This document shows, in pieces, positions 8,784 to 18,083 of a DNA stretch of 48,104 nt (position 1 is its first letter; each line of letters opens with the position of its first letter). The position numbers were made by a program, and so were the translations under genes. This DNA comes from Myxococcota bacterium (GTDB lineage Bacteria; Myxococcota_A; UBA9160; UBA4427): assembly GCA_029941885.1 (NCBI GenBank), contig JAPYTP010000020.1, positions 1 to 48,104 of the forward strand. Direction: 5' to 3'. Below the pieces are notes generated by a model. The model had not been told where the DNA came from and did not search any database. It saw only the letters and a list, made by a program, of their open reading frames with translations.

Positions 8784-10613
8784 ATGGATACTCCAACCCT
8801 CCGCGCCTTGCCGCGTAGTGGTGCCCTCCGTAGCGCGGAGAGCGTGTTTTCGATCGCGCTGTTGCTTGCGCTGGTCATTGCCCCCGCGGCTTCACTCGCA
8901 GTCGAGCCCTCTACCGATCACGACGTCGTGATCGTCGGGGCGGGTGCGGCCGGGTTGTACGCCGCCTACGAACTCACCAATCTCGGCTTCGACGTGTTGA
9001 TCGTCGAGGCGAGCGATCGGCACGGGGGTCGCGTCTATTCTGACACCCTCGGCGACATGGGGATCGAGCACGGCGCGGAGGAACTCTACGGTTTCCAGAA
9101 CAACTTCGTCTTCAATGACGTCGAGGCGCTCTACGGCAACGGTGCTCATGTCCAGATCTTCCGAGAGAACAATTCCCAGGACACGTTGCTTTCGATGGAT
9201 GGGGGAAATACCTGCTGGGTGGTCACGGGCGACTGCGCGAACGACGGCGATATCAGCGACTATTGGGACTTCTACTACGAAATAGAAGGCGGCGACCACG
9301 CCAATGACCCCACCGACGTGACGGTGGCCGACCATATGGATAACGTGCTCGGCATCGACTCGACGCACCGTGCCTATCACCTGTACGAAGCCCTCACTCC
9401 GGCCGGAGAGTATGGGACCACTGTCGAGCGGCTCGGTTTGCGCAGCCTCGCGCGCCAGCCGTGGGACATGTCGGGGAACGTCTACGGTCTCGCCCCGACC
9501 GGCTACCTGGATGCACTCGATGCCCTCTACTTCAACTCGATCCTGACCAAGGTCGTCCTGAACAGCCCTGTGACGGTGGTGGATACGAGCGGAATCAAGC
9601 CGGTCGCCATCGACGCCAATGGCGTCTACCACTACGCCGAGGCGATCATCGTCAGCGTGTCACTCGGCGTTCTCCAGGCTGGACTGATCGACTTCGTGCC
9701 GGACCTTCCCGCTCTGAAACAGAACGCCATCAACACCCTCGGTATGGGCAAGGGGATGAAGATGAGTCTGCGGTTCTCGAGCCAGTTCTGGGAAAACAAG
9801 ATGATGGATGTGGTCACGGAAGGTCCCACCGCAGAGTGCTGGGCCCCCAAGAAGTATCAGTCCGGCGCATTGGACCACGTGCTGACGTGCTTCATCATGG
9901 GCATCAATGCAGAGACCATGACCGCACTCGCGGACGATACCGCCCGCATCAATCAGGCGCTGAGTGATCTAGATGAAGCGTTCGGCAACGCGGCAACGCC
10001 GGCCTTCGTGTCTGCCGTGATCCAGGACTGGACGAGCGAGCCCTACGTCCTCGGGAGCTATTCGTACCCGACCGTGGGTTCGTATCCGGGGGGAACCAGC
10101 ATGCGCGAGATCCTGGCGCAGCCGGTCGGGAGCACCCTCTATTTTGCCGGCGAAGCGACCCACAACTCGGCGGCAGCCACCGTTCCCGGAGCATTGCGGT
10201 CGGGTGAGCGAGCCGCGGGTGAGCACAACACGGCAGCCGCTGGCCCGCCCGCCGCGGGAACGCCCACTTCCGATTTCAGCGCTTCGGTCGTGTCGGGTCC
10301 TGTGCCCCTGAGCGTCGACTTCACGGATCTCTCGAGCCAGGTTCCGACCGGATGGTCCTGGAATTTTGGAGACACAGGGACTTCGGCGGCCCAGCACCCG
10401 ACCTACCAATACATGACGCCCGGGACCTATACGGTCAGTCTGACTGCGAGCAACGCGAGCGGCAGTCACACGCGCGTGCAACCGAACCTCGTCATTACCG
10501 TCCCGGACCCCTCCATAATTTCGGGTTTGGGTTGTGGCACGTTGGCGTTGACGTCACTGATGGCGTGCCGAAGAAAAACTCGCAGCAGGAGGGCTGTACA
10601 GCCCAACGCGTGA
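8784..10613 (+). CDS. Exported flavin amine oxidase with PKD domain and PEP-CTERM-like tail
   Basis: A 609-residue protein in five parts: a signal peptide (about 1-38, hydrophobic core SIALLLALVIAPAASLA); an FAD fold (VVIVGAGAAGLYAAYEL, then EASDRHGGRV) typical of monoamine/amino-acid oxidases; the C-terminal flavin motif (LYFAGEATHNSAAATVPGA, about residues 452-470); a PKD domain (about 490-570, WSWNFGDTGTS); and a C-terminal VPDP motif, hydrophobic stretch and Arg/Lys tail. The tail is a variant of the PEP-CTERM sorting signal. Family knowledge predicts O2-dependent deamination of a primary amine or amino acid, giving H2O2 and ammonia. It would act outside the inner membrane, although there is no twin-Arg motif. 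ATG 8784 is preferred; ATG 8745 is possible. Confidence 0.85.
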   Translation: MDTPTLRALPRSGALRSAESVFSIALLLALVIAPAASLAVEPSTDHDVVIVGAGAAGLYAAYELTNLGFDVLIVEASDRHGGRVYSDTLGDMGIEHGAEELYGFQNNFVFNDVEALYGNGAHVQIFRENNSQDTLLSMDGGNTCWVVTGDCANDGDISDYWDFYYEIEGGDHANDPTDVTVADHMDNVLGIDSTHRAYHLYEALTPAGEYGTTVERLGLRSLARQPWDMSGNVYGLAPTGYLDALDALYFNSILTKVVLNSPVTVVDTSGIKPVAIDANGVYHYAEAIIVSVSLGVLQAGLIDFVPDLPALKQNAINTLGMGKGMKMSLRFSSQFWENKMMDVVTEGPTAECWAPKKYQSGALDHVLTCFIMGINAETMTALADDTARINQALSDLDEAFGNAATPAFVSAVIQDWTSEPYVLGSYSYPTVGSYPGGTSMREILAQPVGSTLYFAGEATHNSAAATVPGALRSGERAAGEHNTAAAGPPAAGTPTSDFSASVVSGPVPLSVDFTDLSSQVPTGWSWNFGDTGTSAAQHPTYQYMTPGTYTVSLTASNASGSHTRVQPNLVITVPDPSIISGLGCGTLALTSLMACRRKTRSRRAVQPNA

Positions 10614-10752
10614 GCTCTCGCGGCCGCTCATCGGCGACGACTCTCCCCGCATTCCCAGAATCGGACCTCACTCTTCGCCGGTTTCTGAACGTCGTGACCT
10701 CGCTTAGACTGGGGGCATCGCATCGACGACTCGCGCTCCCTTCCGCCCAGGC

Positions 10753-11928
10753 GTGAGGGGCCGCGCGATCACACGGAGCCCGATCACCGTGGAGACGACT
10801 CGCCCGCCAACCGGGGCCCAAGCGCACGTCAACCGCTCGTTGTCCGGACGGCTCTACGCGATTCCGGATGAGGCGTGGAAGCAGCGAGGACTGGTGGTCC
10901 TCATCCCCGCCATTCTCACGACTGCCTTCGTGGGCTCGCTCGTAGAACTCGATCCCACAGTGATCGATGTCGCCGTGATCTTCTGCAAGCTGAGCGTCTT
11001 CTACCTCTGTATGTTCCTGATGGTCGGCCTCGCGAATGCGTTCGTGTCGGATGAGTATCGATCAGCGAGGCGCAGCTCTGGGGTCGCTCTGATCGGAGTC
11101 TACGCGTCTGCAACCCTGATCGGAGTCGTGGCGGGGGCCGAGATCGCGATGGCACTCCTGTGGTTGGTCGGCGGTACCGACCCATTAAGCGAGAATCGAG
11201 CCCTGGTATACGGACTGGGATTCATGATCGGACTTTTCTTGCAGGCCGTTACCTTCATGATCGACGGCATGGAGCTGCGAGTGCAGGAAGGCCGACTGCG
11301 AGAGGAATTGGCCAAGCGCGACGCCCTGCAGGCACGGCTCGATGCTCTCCAGGCGCGGACACATCCGCACTTTCTCTTCAACAGTCTGAACGTCATCGCA
11401 GAACTCATCGCGGTGGACGCAAATCGCGCCGAGCAGGCGATCGAAGCGCTGAGCGATCTGATGCGATACGCGATCCATAGCGCGCGGGAACGCATGGTGT
11501 CCCTGGCCTCGGAAATCGAAGCGGTGGAGAACTATCTGTCGCTCGAACGCCTTCGCTACGGCGACAATCTGACTGTCTACGTGAAGATCTCGCCAGAAGT
11601 GCGGGATTTCGAGATCCCCCCGCTCTGCCTCCAGCCCATCGCCGAGAACGCGGTTCTACATGGTATCGCCACGAGGGAAGAGGGAGGGGTGCTCCGCATC
11701 CAGGCCGAAATGCGAGATGATTCGCTGCTTCTAACCGTCGAGAACGACGGATCCGGCCCCGGTGCTTCCACTCACATGGGGACTGGTACCGCGATGGTCG
11801 ACCTCAGGGCGCGACTCGAACTGCTTTACGGAGGGAAGGCCGAACTTGCGGCGACGGAACCGAGTACCGGCCGCTATCGGGTCGAGCTGACGATTCCGGC
11901 TTCGCGAGAGGCTGTGGCCGCGACATGA
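10753..11928 (+). CDS. LytS/YehU-type sensor histidine kinase
   Basis: A 391-residue membrane kinase. Four hydrophobic helices lie between about residues 45 and 175, then a short coiled coil (EGRLREELAKRDALQARL). The His_kinase domain follows, with the phospho-acceptor in HPHFLFNSLN (His206). The ATPase N-box is LQPIAENAVLHG and the G-box region is VENDGSGPG. The start is GTG 10753; GTG 10789 is an alternative with a weak GGAG. Its stop overlaps the ATG of the response regulator (ATGA), so the two are translationally coupled and form one two-component system. The sensed signal is unknown; the upstream neighbour is a surface amine oxidase. Confidence 0.9.
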   Translation: MRGRAITRSPITVETTRPPTGAQAHVNRSLSGRLYAIPDEAWKQRGLVVLIPAILTTAFVGSLVELDPTVIDVAVIFCKLSVFYLCMFLMVGLANAFVSDEYRSARRSSGVALIGVYASATLIGVVAGAEIAMALLWLVGGTDPLSENRALVYGLGFMIGLFLQAVTFMIDGMELRVQEGRLREELAKRDALQARLDALQARTHPHFLFNSLNVIAELIAVDANRAEQAIEALSDLMRYAIHSARERMVSLASEIEAVENYLSLERLRYGDNLTVYVKISPEVRDFEIPPLCLQPIAENAVLHGIATREEGGVLRIQAEMRDDSLLLTVENDGSGPGASTHMGTGTAMVDLRARLELLYGGKAELAATEPSTGRYRVELTIPASREAVAAT

Positions 11929-12671
11929 GAATCCTCGTCGTAGATGATGAGCCCCTGGCGCGCAGCCGCTTGCTCCGAATGCTCGAGAAAGTGCCCGCTG
12001 TGGAGTCGGTCGCCGAGGCAGAGAACGGCCGAAGAGCTTTCGAACAGATCCGGATCTTCGACCCGAACGTCGTACTTCTCGATATTCACATGCCTGGTGT
12101 CGGAGGCCTCGAGGTCGCGCGCGCCACTCCGAAAGAGATCGCGATCATCTTTACGACCGCCCATGATGAGCACGCCCTCGAGGCGTTCGAAGTAGCGGCG
12201 ATCGACTATCTCCTGAAGCCGATCCGCCAGGATCGACTCGAGAAGGCGCTCGTGCGGGCACATGGCAATACGCGCGCGAATAGGGACGAAGATCTTGGGG
12301 TGCTCTACGAGCGTCTCAGAGCGTCCCAGGACGAAGCGGTGAGTTTTCGCATCACGGCAAGGAAGGGCGACTCGTTTCGGGTCTTCGATCCATCTGAGAT
12401 CGATCGGCTGACGTCTTCGAAGGGGTACACGTCATTTCAGCACGGTGGCGAAGAATTCCTGCTTGCGGAGAGCCTGAACGCACTCGAAGAGAGTCTCAAA
12501 TCGTTTGAATTCGTGCGGGTTCATCGATCCGAACTGATTCGAATCGGCGCGATTCGTGCGATTCACAGCGGCGACGGGGGAACGACAGCCGAGCTCAACG
12601 GAGGCGAGCGGGCTCCCGTCAGCCGGCGGCAGCTGGGGGAACTCAAGAGTCTGCTCGGGATCAAGTCCTGA
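11925..12671 (+). CDS. LytTR-family response regulator
   Basis: A 248-residue protein. Residues 1-115 form a receiver domain with the acidic pair Asp7-Asp8, phospho-acceptor Asp53 (VVLLDIHMPG), a Thr-Thr switch (IIFTTAHDE) and Lys in LLKPI. After a linker, residues about 140-245 form a LytTR DNA-binding domain (GDSFRVFDPSEIDRL, FVRVHRSELI, VSRRQLGELKSLL). It is the partner of the overlapping kinase gene. LytTR regulators bind direct repeats upstream of few targets; I could not identify such a site here. Confidence 0.92.
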   Translation: MRILVVDDEPLARSRLLRMLEKVPAVESVAEAENGRRAFEQIRIFDPNVVLLDIHMPGVGGLEVARATPKEIAIIFTTAHDEHALEAFEVAAIDYLLKPIRQDRLEKALVRAHGNTRANRDEDLGVLYERLRASQDEAVSFRITARKGDSFRVFDPSEIDRLTSSKGYTSFQHGGEEFLLAESLNALEESLKSFEFVRVHRSELIRIGAIRAIHSGDGGTTAELNGGERAPVSRRQLGELKSLLGIKS

Positions 12672-12691
12672 ATGCACGCCTACCCGCGCCG

Positions 12692-15121
12692 CTAGGCTCG
12701 CAGGCGTTCATTCTTCGGATCGAAGGCCGGGTCCTGGCCAAGCACGGTCGCGCCGCGTCGCTCTCCGAGAATCTCGATGTCGATCTTCGTCCCGACTTCC
12801 CCGAACCGGGGCGCGACGTAGCCAAAGGCAAGGCTCTTCTGCGTACGGTGTCCGAATCCGCCGGACGTTGTCACGCCCACAACTTCGCCGTCGAAGTAGA
12901 TCGGCTCGCCACCTAGACAATCGGCGTTCGAGGCGTCGACCTCGAGGTAGACGAGCCGCTGTGTGATTCCTTCGCGCTCGATGCGGTCGAGGGCGTCACG
13001 ACCGACGAAGTCTCCCTTCTTGGTGTTGACGAACCGATGCAGACCGGCCTCGACGGGCGTGATCTCGTTCGTCATCTCTGCGCCGATGCCGCGATAGGCC
13101 TTCTCGATCCGCATGCTGTTGACGGCGTACGCGCCAAAATCGGCAAGACCGAGTTCCCGACCCGCTTCCCAGATTGCGTCGTAGAGTTCCGGCATCTGTT
13201 TCATCGGGTGATGGAGCTCCCAGCCCAATTCGCCGACATAGTTGACGCGCAGCGCACGGCAGGGCACCCGCGCGATCTCGATCTCCTGTGCGGTGAGCCA
13301 GGGAAATGAATCGTTGCAGAGGTCGGCGTCCGTGATCTTGGAAAGCAGGTCCCGTGCGCGCGGTCCCGCGACGATCAAATTGCCCCAAAGATCAGTAACG
13401 TTCTCGATCGAGACTTCTTCCCCCGCTCGAACCGAATAGACCAGGGCATCGAAGTCCTTCACCTCCCAGGCGGCTCCCGTGAGAATGTAGAAACGTTCAT
13501 CCGAGATTCGCGTGATGGTGGCTTCGGTCTGGATACGGCCAGCGTCGTTCAGCAGGTGTGCGAGCTTGATCCCGCCGTTTCTGGTGGCCATGCGGTTCGC
13601 GAAGACTCGGTTCAAGAACGACTCGGCGTCTCGCCCAGTCACGTCGAATTTTGCGAAGCTCGAGAGTTCGAGGACCCCCACGCGTTCGTGCACCGCTCGA
13701 CATTCCTCCGCGACGACTTCGAAGACGTTATTGCGGCAATAGGAAAGCTCTTCTTTTCGTCCGTCGGGAGAGAACCACTTTGGGCGCTCCCAGCCGAAGG
13801 CCTCGGTGTGAACACAGCCCTTGGCGACCAGCTTTTCGTAGATAGGCGACATTCGCTGTGGACGCCCCGCCTCTCTCTCTTCGCCGGGGATATGCAGCGC
13901 GTACATCTGGATGTACGCGTCGAAGGCCTTCGCAGCGATGTAGTCGTCGTCGGCATAGGCCCCAAAACGCCTGGGATCGAGGCTGGTCATGTTGACATCG
14001 GCAGCACCGTGAATCATCCATTGCGCGAGAAACTTTCCGCAGCCCGCACCCTGAGCAATCCCGATGGATGCGCCGCAGCAGAGCCAGAAGTTGCGCAGAC
14101 CGCCCGCCGGGCCGACGAGCGGATTGTCGTCGGGCGTGTGAGGGATGGCGCCATTTACGACCGACTTGATGCCTGCGTCGGCCCAGATTGGCATGCGCTC
14201 GAGCACGCGTTCGAACTGATTGTAGACCCGATCGAAGTCACCCTCGAAGAGTTCACTTTCCGATGACCATTCGGGCTGGCCGCCGCGTTCGCTCCAGGCC
14301 TGTATGGCGATGTCGGTTTCGTAGATCCCGATCAGCGCAGAGGTCTGTTCCTGACGATAATAGGACGACGCGGAGGGATCGCGCATCACCGGGATTTCTT
14401 CGTCGCGGGAAATGAACTCCTCGATGGGCTCGGTGATGAAATATTGATGCTCGGTGTTCCAGATCGGAACGTCGCTCCCGACCATCTGCGAGACCCGCCT
14501 TGCATAGCAACCTGCCGCGTTGACGACGTGCTCACAGGTGATCGTGCCGTTCTCCGTCACGACCTCCCATTCACCATTGTCCAGCAGATTGATATCGAGG
14601 ACGCGGTTCCTCCGGAGGATCGTCGCGCCCATGTTCGTCGCGCCCTTGGCCATCGCGTTGCAGGTGCCGGCGGGGTCCACATGGCCATCGTCGAGGGTCC
14701 AGGCTCCGGCGATGACCCCGGTCGTGTCGACAAAGGGGTTGATTCGCCGAATTTCGTCGGGTCCGATGATATCCATCCGGTATCCGATATGCTTGGCGAT
14801 GTCGGCGACATGCTTGAACCACTCGAGCTCGGCCTTCGTCGTGGCCAGACGTATCCCACCGCAGCCGTGCCAGCTCGTGTACTGCCCCGTCAACTCTTCG
14901 AGTCTGGGATAGAGCGTGTTGCTGTGATGGTGGATCATCGCCATCGTGTAGTCGCCGATGAAACTCGGACATTGGCCCGCGGCATGCCAGGTGGAACCCG
15001 AAGTCAGTTCACCCTTTTCGATCAGAACACAGTCCGTCCAGCCCTCCTCGGCGAGGTGGTAGAGCAGGCCGACGCCCATCATTCCACCGCCTACGATGAC
15101 GACTCGCGCATGTGACTTCAT
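12692..15121 (-). CDS. Dimethylglycine/sarcosine dehydrogenase-like FAD-GcvT fusion
   Basis: An 809-residue protein with the layout of DMGDH/SARDH. The N-terminal DAO-type FAD domain shows VVIVGGGMMGVGLLYHL, and a SGSTWHAAG motif whose His46 is the position that covalently binds FAD in this family. A linker domain follows, then a C-terminal GcvT-like folate domain (about 425-800) with LNRVFANRM, YVGELGWELHHP and RIEKAYRGIGAEMTNE. Known relatives oxidatively demethylate N-methyl amino acids and pass formaldehyde-level carbon to tetrahydrofolate. ATG 15119-15121 starts immediately before the FAD motif. It is divergent from the PuuB-like oxidase at 15411, and the promoters probably lie in the 290-base gap between them. 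Confidence 0.88.
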   Translation of the reverse strand: MKSHARVVIVGGGMMGVGLLYHLAEEGWTDCVLIEKGELTSGSTWHAAGQCPSFIGDYTMAMIHHHSNTLYPRLEELTGQYTSWHGCGGIRLATTKAELEWFKHVADIAKHIGYRMDIIGPDEIRRINPFVDTTGVIAGAWTLDDGHVDPAGTCNAMAKGATNMGATILRRNRVLDINLLDNGEWEVVTENGTITCEHVVNAAGCYARRVSQMVGSDVPIWNTEHQYFITEPIEEFISRDEEIPVMRDPSASSYYRQEQTSALIGIYETDIAIQAWSERGGQPEWSSESELFEGDFDRVYNQFERVLERMPIWADAGIKSVVNGAIPHTPDDNPLVGPAGGLRNFWLCCGASIGIAQGAGCGKFLAQWMIHGAADVNMTSLDPRRFGAYADDDYIAAKAFDAYIQMYALHIPGEEREAGRPQRMSPIYEKLVAKGCVHTEAFGWERPKWFSPDGRKEELSYCRNNVFEVVAEECRAVHERVGVLELSSFAKFDVTGRDAESFLNRVFANRMATRNGGIKLAHLLNDAGRIQTEATITRISDERFYILTGAAWEVKDFDALVYSVRAGEEVSIENVTDLWGNLIVAGPRARDLLSKITDADLCNDSFPWLTAQEIEIARVPCRALRVNYVGELGWELHHPMKQMPELYDAIWEAGRELGLADFGAYAVNSMRIEKAYRGIGAEMTNEITPVEAGLHRFVNTKKGDFVGRDALDRIEREGITQRLVYLEVDASNADCLGGEPIYFDGEVVGVTTSGGFGHRTQKSLAFGYVAPRFGEVGTKIDIEILGERRGATVLGQDPAFDPKNERLRA

Positions 15122-15410
15122 GATGATTCCCGATGACTTCCGATATCCACGCGAGCCCGATCGACAGTCGAACCAGGGGCTGCGGGTTGATGCTGATCGG
15201 TGAGCGCCTCGCCGTCCGAGGGGGCCGTTGCTCCCGCGCCTGAAGGTATGGAACTTCCCTGCCTCTCGCTTCAACCATTGATGAGCTGCACCCGCGAGGG
15301 CGACTTAACACCATCCGCGAACACCGGATCCTGTGGGAATGTTGGCATTCGTGGAGTCTTCGAGGATCATACGAGTCTGGATTCGATCCGGAATCCGGTA
15401 GGAGGCCCCC

Positions 15411-16814
15411 CTGGAACCCCATTTAAAAGCGCTCGCGGACTCGAAGTTCGAAAGCCTCTGGCTCGATCGTCCCGAACGACCGGAGCGTCGGCCCGATCTG
15501 TTGACCGACGAACGCTGTGAACTCTTGATCGTGGGTGGGGGCTACACCGGCTTGTGGGCGGCCCTGCAGGGAAAAGAGAAATGCCCGGATCTCGACATCA
15601 TCTTGATCGAGGCGACCGACGTCGGCGACGGCGCCTCGGGGCGCAACGGCGGGTTCTTTTCCAACTCGATCGCCCACGGAGAGACCAATGCCACGTTTCA
15701 CTTTCCGGGTGAAATCGACCGACTCGTCGATCTGGGAAACGAGAACCTGCAACAGATTCTCGACTCCCTGGTTCGTTACGACATCGACGCCGGGTTCGAG
15801 GAGACTGGAGAGCTCTCGGTCACGGTCTATCCCGAACAGAACGAGGGCATGGACGAGTGGGTCGATGCGCAACGGGAAAAGGGCCAGGATTTCGTCTGGT
15901 TCGACCGGGAGGCGATGCAGGAGGAGATCCACTCGCCGACCTATTGCGGCGGCCTGTGGGACCGGCGCGGCCGAAATGGTCTGGTGGATCCGACGGCCCT
16001 GTGTTGGGGATTGAAGAGAGCGATCCTCTCGCTGGGAGTCCGCGTTTTCGAGGGAACTCCGCTTTTGAGCATGAGGATCGAAGGCGACGGAATGAAGGTC
16101 GAGTGCCCGAAGGGAACGGTTCGCTGCGACCGGGTTCTGCTCGGAACCAACGCATTCCGCAATCCCGTTGCGAAAGCGCGGCGTGCGGTGATTCCGGTCT
16201 GGGACTATGCGGTGGCGACCGAGCCGCTGACCGAAGCGCAGCGAGAATCCATCGGCTGGAAGCGCCGGCAGGGGCTGACTCAGAACGTGAACATGTTTCA
16301 CTACTACCGCCAGACCCAGGATAATCGGATCACCTGGGGCGGCGGCCCCTCCGTCTGTTACTACTACGGGAGTCGGACCGACGCGTCGGTGGCCGATCCG
16401 CCGGACCGCTTCGAAAGGCTCTCGCGAGATTTCTTCGACACCTTTCCCCAGCTCGAAGGCATTCGATTCTCACACCGATGGGGTGGCATCATCGCCTCCA
16501 CGACGCGCTTCTGCCTCACACCGGGGACGGCCTTCGGTGGACGCGTCGCCTGGTCGATCGGGTATACGGGGCACGGCGTCAGCGCATCGCGTGTCGGCGC
16601 TCGAATCGGACTCGAACTCCTGGGATACGAGCCGACGGATCTCGTGGAGATGCAGCTCGTCAGAAAGCCGTCGATGGCCTGGCCACCGGAGCCCTTGCGT
16701 TGGTTGGGCGTGACGATGACCCGAAGCGAGCTTGCACGGGCAGATCGCAATGGCGGGCGACGAGGGCCGTGGCTTGCGCTGCTCGATCGGTTCAACCTGG
16801 GGTTCGCGTGTTGA
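15411..16814 (+). CDS. PuuB/DAO-type FAD-dependent oxidoreductase, probable CTG start
   Basis: The protein has 467 residues if started at CTG 15411. The dinucleotide motif (LLIVGGGYTGLWAAL) and the GDGASGRNGGFFSN motif are characteristic of gamma-glutamylputrescine oxidase-like amine oxidases. The C-terminal flavin motif is GYTGHGVSASR. The only conventional start in frame is TTG 15501. That would remove a coding-like, family-typical leader (SLWLDRPERPERRPDLL) and has no ribosome site. CTG 15411 sits five bases after AGGAGG (15400-15405 region), and an in-frame TAG at 15399-15401 rules out anything further upstream. It probably oxidises a secondary amine. The next gene is a Rieske oxygenase 73 bases downstream. 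Confidence 0.8.
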   Translation: MEPHLKALADSKFESLWLDRPERPERRPDLLTDERCELLIVGGGYTGLWAALQGKEKCPDLDIILIEATDVGDGASGRNGGFFSNSIAHGETNATFHFPGEIDRLVDLGNENLQQILDSLVRYDIDAGFEETGELSVTVYPEQNEGMDEWVDAQREKGQDFVWFDREAMQEEIHSPTYCGGLWDRRGRNGLVDPTALCWGLKRAILSLGVRVFEGTPLLSMRIEGDGMKVECPKGTVRCDRVLLGTNAFRNPVAKARRAVIPVWDYAVATEPLTEAQRESIGWKRRQGLTQNVNMFHYYRQTQDNRITWGGGPSVCYYYGSRTDASVADPPDRFERLSRDFFDTFPQLEGIRFSHRWGGIIASTTRFCLTPGTAFGGRVAWSIGYTGHGVSASRVGARIGLELLGYEPTDLVEMQLVRKPSMAWPPEPLRWLGVTMTRSELARADRNGGRRGPWLALLDRFNLGFAC

Positions 16815-16887
16815 CCAAATTGGAGACGATCAAAGGTGGCGGTGAGATCGGGGCCGGAAACCTTGCTCATCTCTTGGAGGCGGCACG

Positions 16888-18048
16888 ATGTCGGTCTTGA
16901 GCGACTACGAGCGGGAAACAGATCCTCTGTCGGATCAGTCACGCGCGTTGCCGCTCGGAGCCTATTCCGATTCCGATGTCTTTGATCTTGAGATGGAGCG
17001 AGTCTTCCGACGGGATTGGATCGGGGTCTGCGGCGCAGACGAGCTTCCCGATTCAGGCGACTATCGCGCGCTTTCGGTGGCGGGCGAACCGGTGGTCGTC
17101 ATACGGGGCGACGACGGAGTGCTTCGCTGTTTCTCGAACGTGTGCCGGCACAGGGGCACCGTGCTCTACGGCGTTGGCTACGGCAACGCCAGTTCCGTGC
17201 AATGCCCATATCACGCCTGGAGCTACGACAGCGTCGGTCGGCTCACCGGCATCCCCCATGCGGGTTCTGCCGTGATCGACAAGGCATCCCACGGCCTCGT
17301 CGCGATTCGATTGGAGACCTGGAAGGACATCGTGTTCATCAATTTCGATGCCGACGCCGAGGCTCTCGCGCCTCGCCTCGCAGGACTCGATCGCTATGTC
17401 GATCCCTTTCAATACGATCGCTTCGAATGTGCGCCTCCTACGAAAGAAAAATCCTGGAATGCGAACTGGAAGCTCATCCTGGAGAACGGGATGGACTGGT
17501 ATCATCTGTTCCAGTCCCATCCCCAGTCGCTCGACCCCATCGCTCCGACGAGGAACGCGTTCAATATCGAGGGGTCTCCCGACTGGACGGTGACCGCCAG
17601 CCGACAGACGCACGCGACACCGAAGCGCGGGGACGATCCGCCCTCACTCGGCGACTTCGAGCGTGCGCACTATCTGGTTTTTTCCATTCCGCCCAATATC
17701 GTCTTCTTCGCCAACGCCGACGGCTGGGCCTGGCTCGCAGTGCTTCCCCAGAGCGCCGACCGGACGATCCTCTGCGAGGGCGGACGATTTTCGAGACATC
17801 AAGACGGTCCTGCGGCGGCCGAGATGAAGAACAATGACTTGATCGTGGAGGAGGATCGGGTTCTCTGCGAGCGGATCCAGGGTGGCATGAGCGCCCGAGT
17901 GGGTAGCGGCGGACAGTTGGTCGAGCTCGACCGTCCGATCAAGGACTTTCACCACTATCTGGGCTGGCGCCTCTTCGACCACGAACGCGCGGAGGCGTGG
18001 CGAACGAGCGTCGATCCGGAGCCGCGGAGTACCGCGGTCGGAAAGTAG
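16888..18048 (+). CDS. Rieske non-haem iron oxygenase, alpha subunit
   Basis: A 386-residue oxygenase. The N-terminal Rieske [2Fe-2S] site is complete: Cys86-x-His88 (CRHRG) and Cys106-x2-His109 (CPYHAW). The catalytic domain has the mononuclear iron motif Asp-x2-His-x4-His (NGMDWYHLFQSHP) with a distal acidic ligand expected later. GGAGG precedes ATG 16888 by nine bases. Members next to DMGDH-like and amine oxidase genes often demethylate or cleave quaternary amines (glycine betaine, carnitine, stachydrine types). That substrate class is inferred from context only, and no reductase gene is nearby. Confidence 0.88.
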   Translation: MSVLSDYERETDPLSDQSRALPLGAYSDSDVFDLEMERVFRRDWIGVCGADELPDSGDYRALSVAGEPVVVIRGDDGVLRCFSNVCRHRGTVLYGVGYGNASSVQCPYHAWSYDSVGRLTGIPHAGSAVIDKASHGLVAIRLETWKDIVFINFDADAEALAPRLAGLDRYVDPFQYDRFECAPPTKEKSWNANWKLILENGMDWYHLFQSHPQSLDPIAPTRNAFNIEGSPDWTVTASRQTHATPKRGDDPPSLGDFERAHYLVFSIPPNIVFFANADGWAWLAVLPQSADRTILCEGGRFSRHQDGPAAAEMKNNDLIVEEDRVLCERIQGGMSARVGSGGQLVELDRPIKDFHHYLGWRLFDHERAEAWRTSVDPEPRSTAVGK

Positions 18049-18083
18049 AGGTCGCGAGGAGAGCGTTCTCTGCGCAACGCGGT

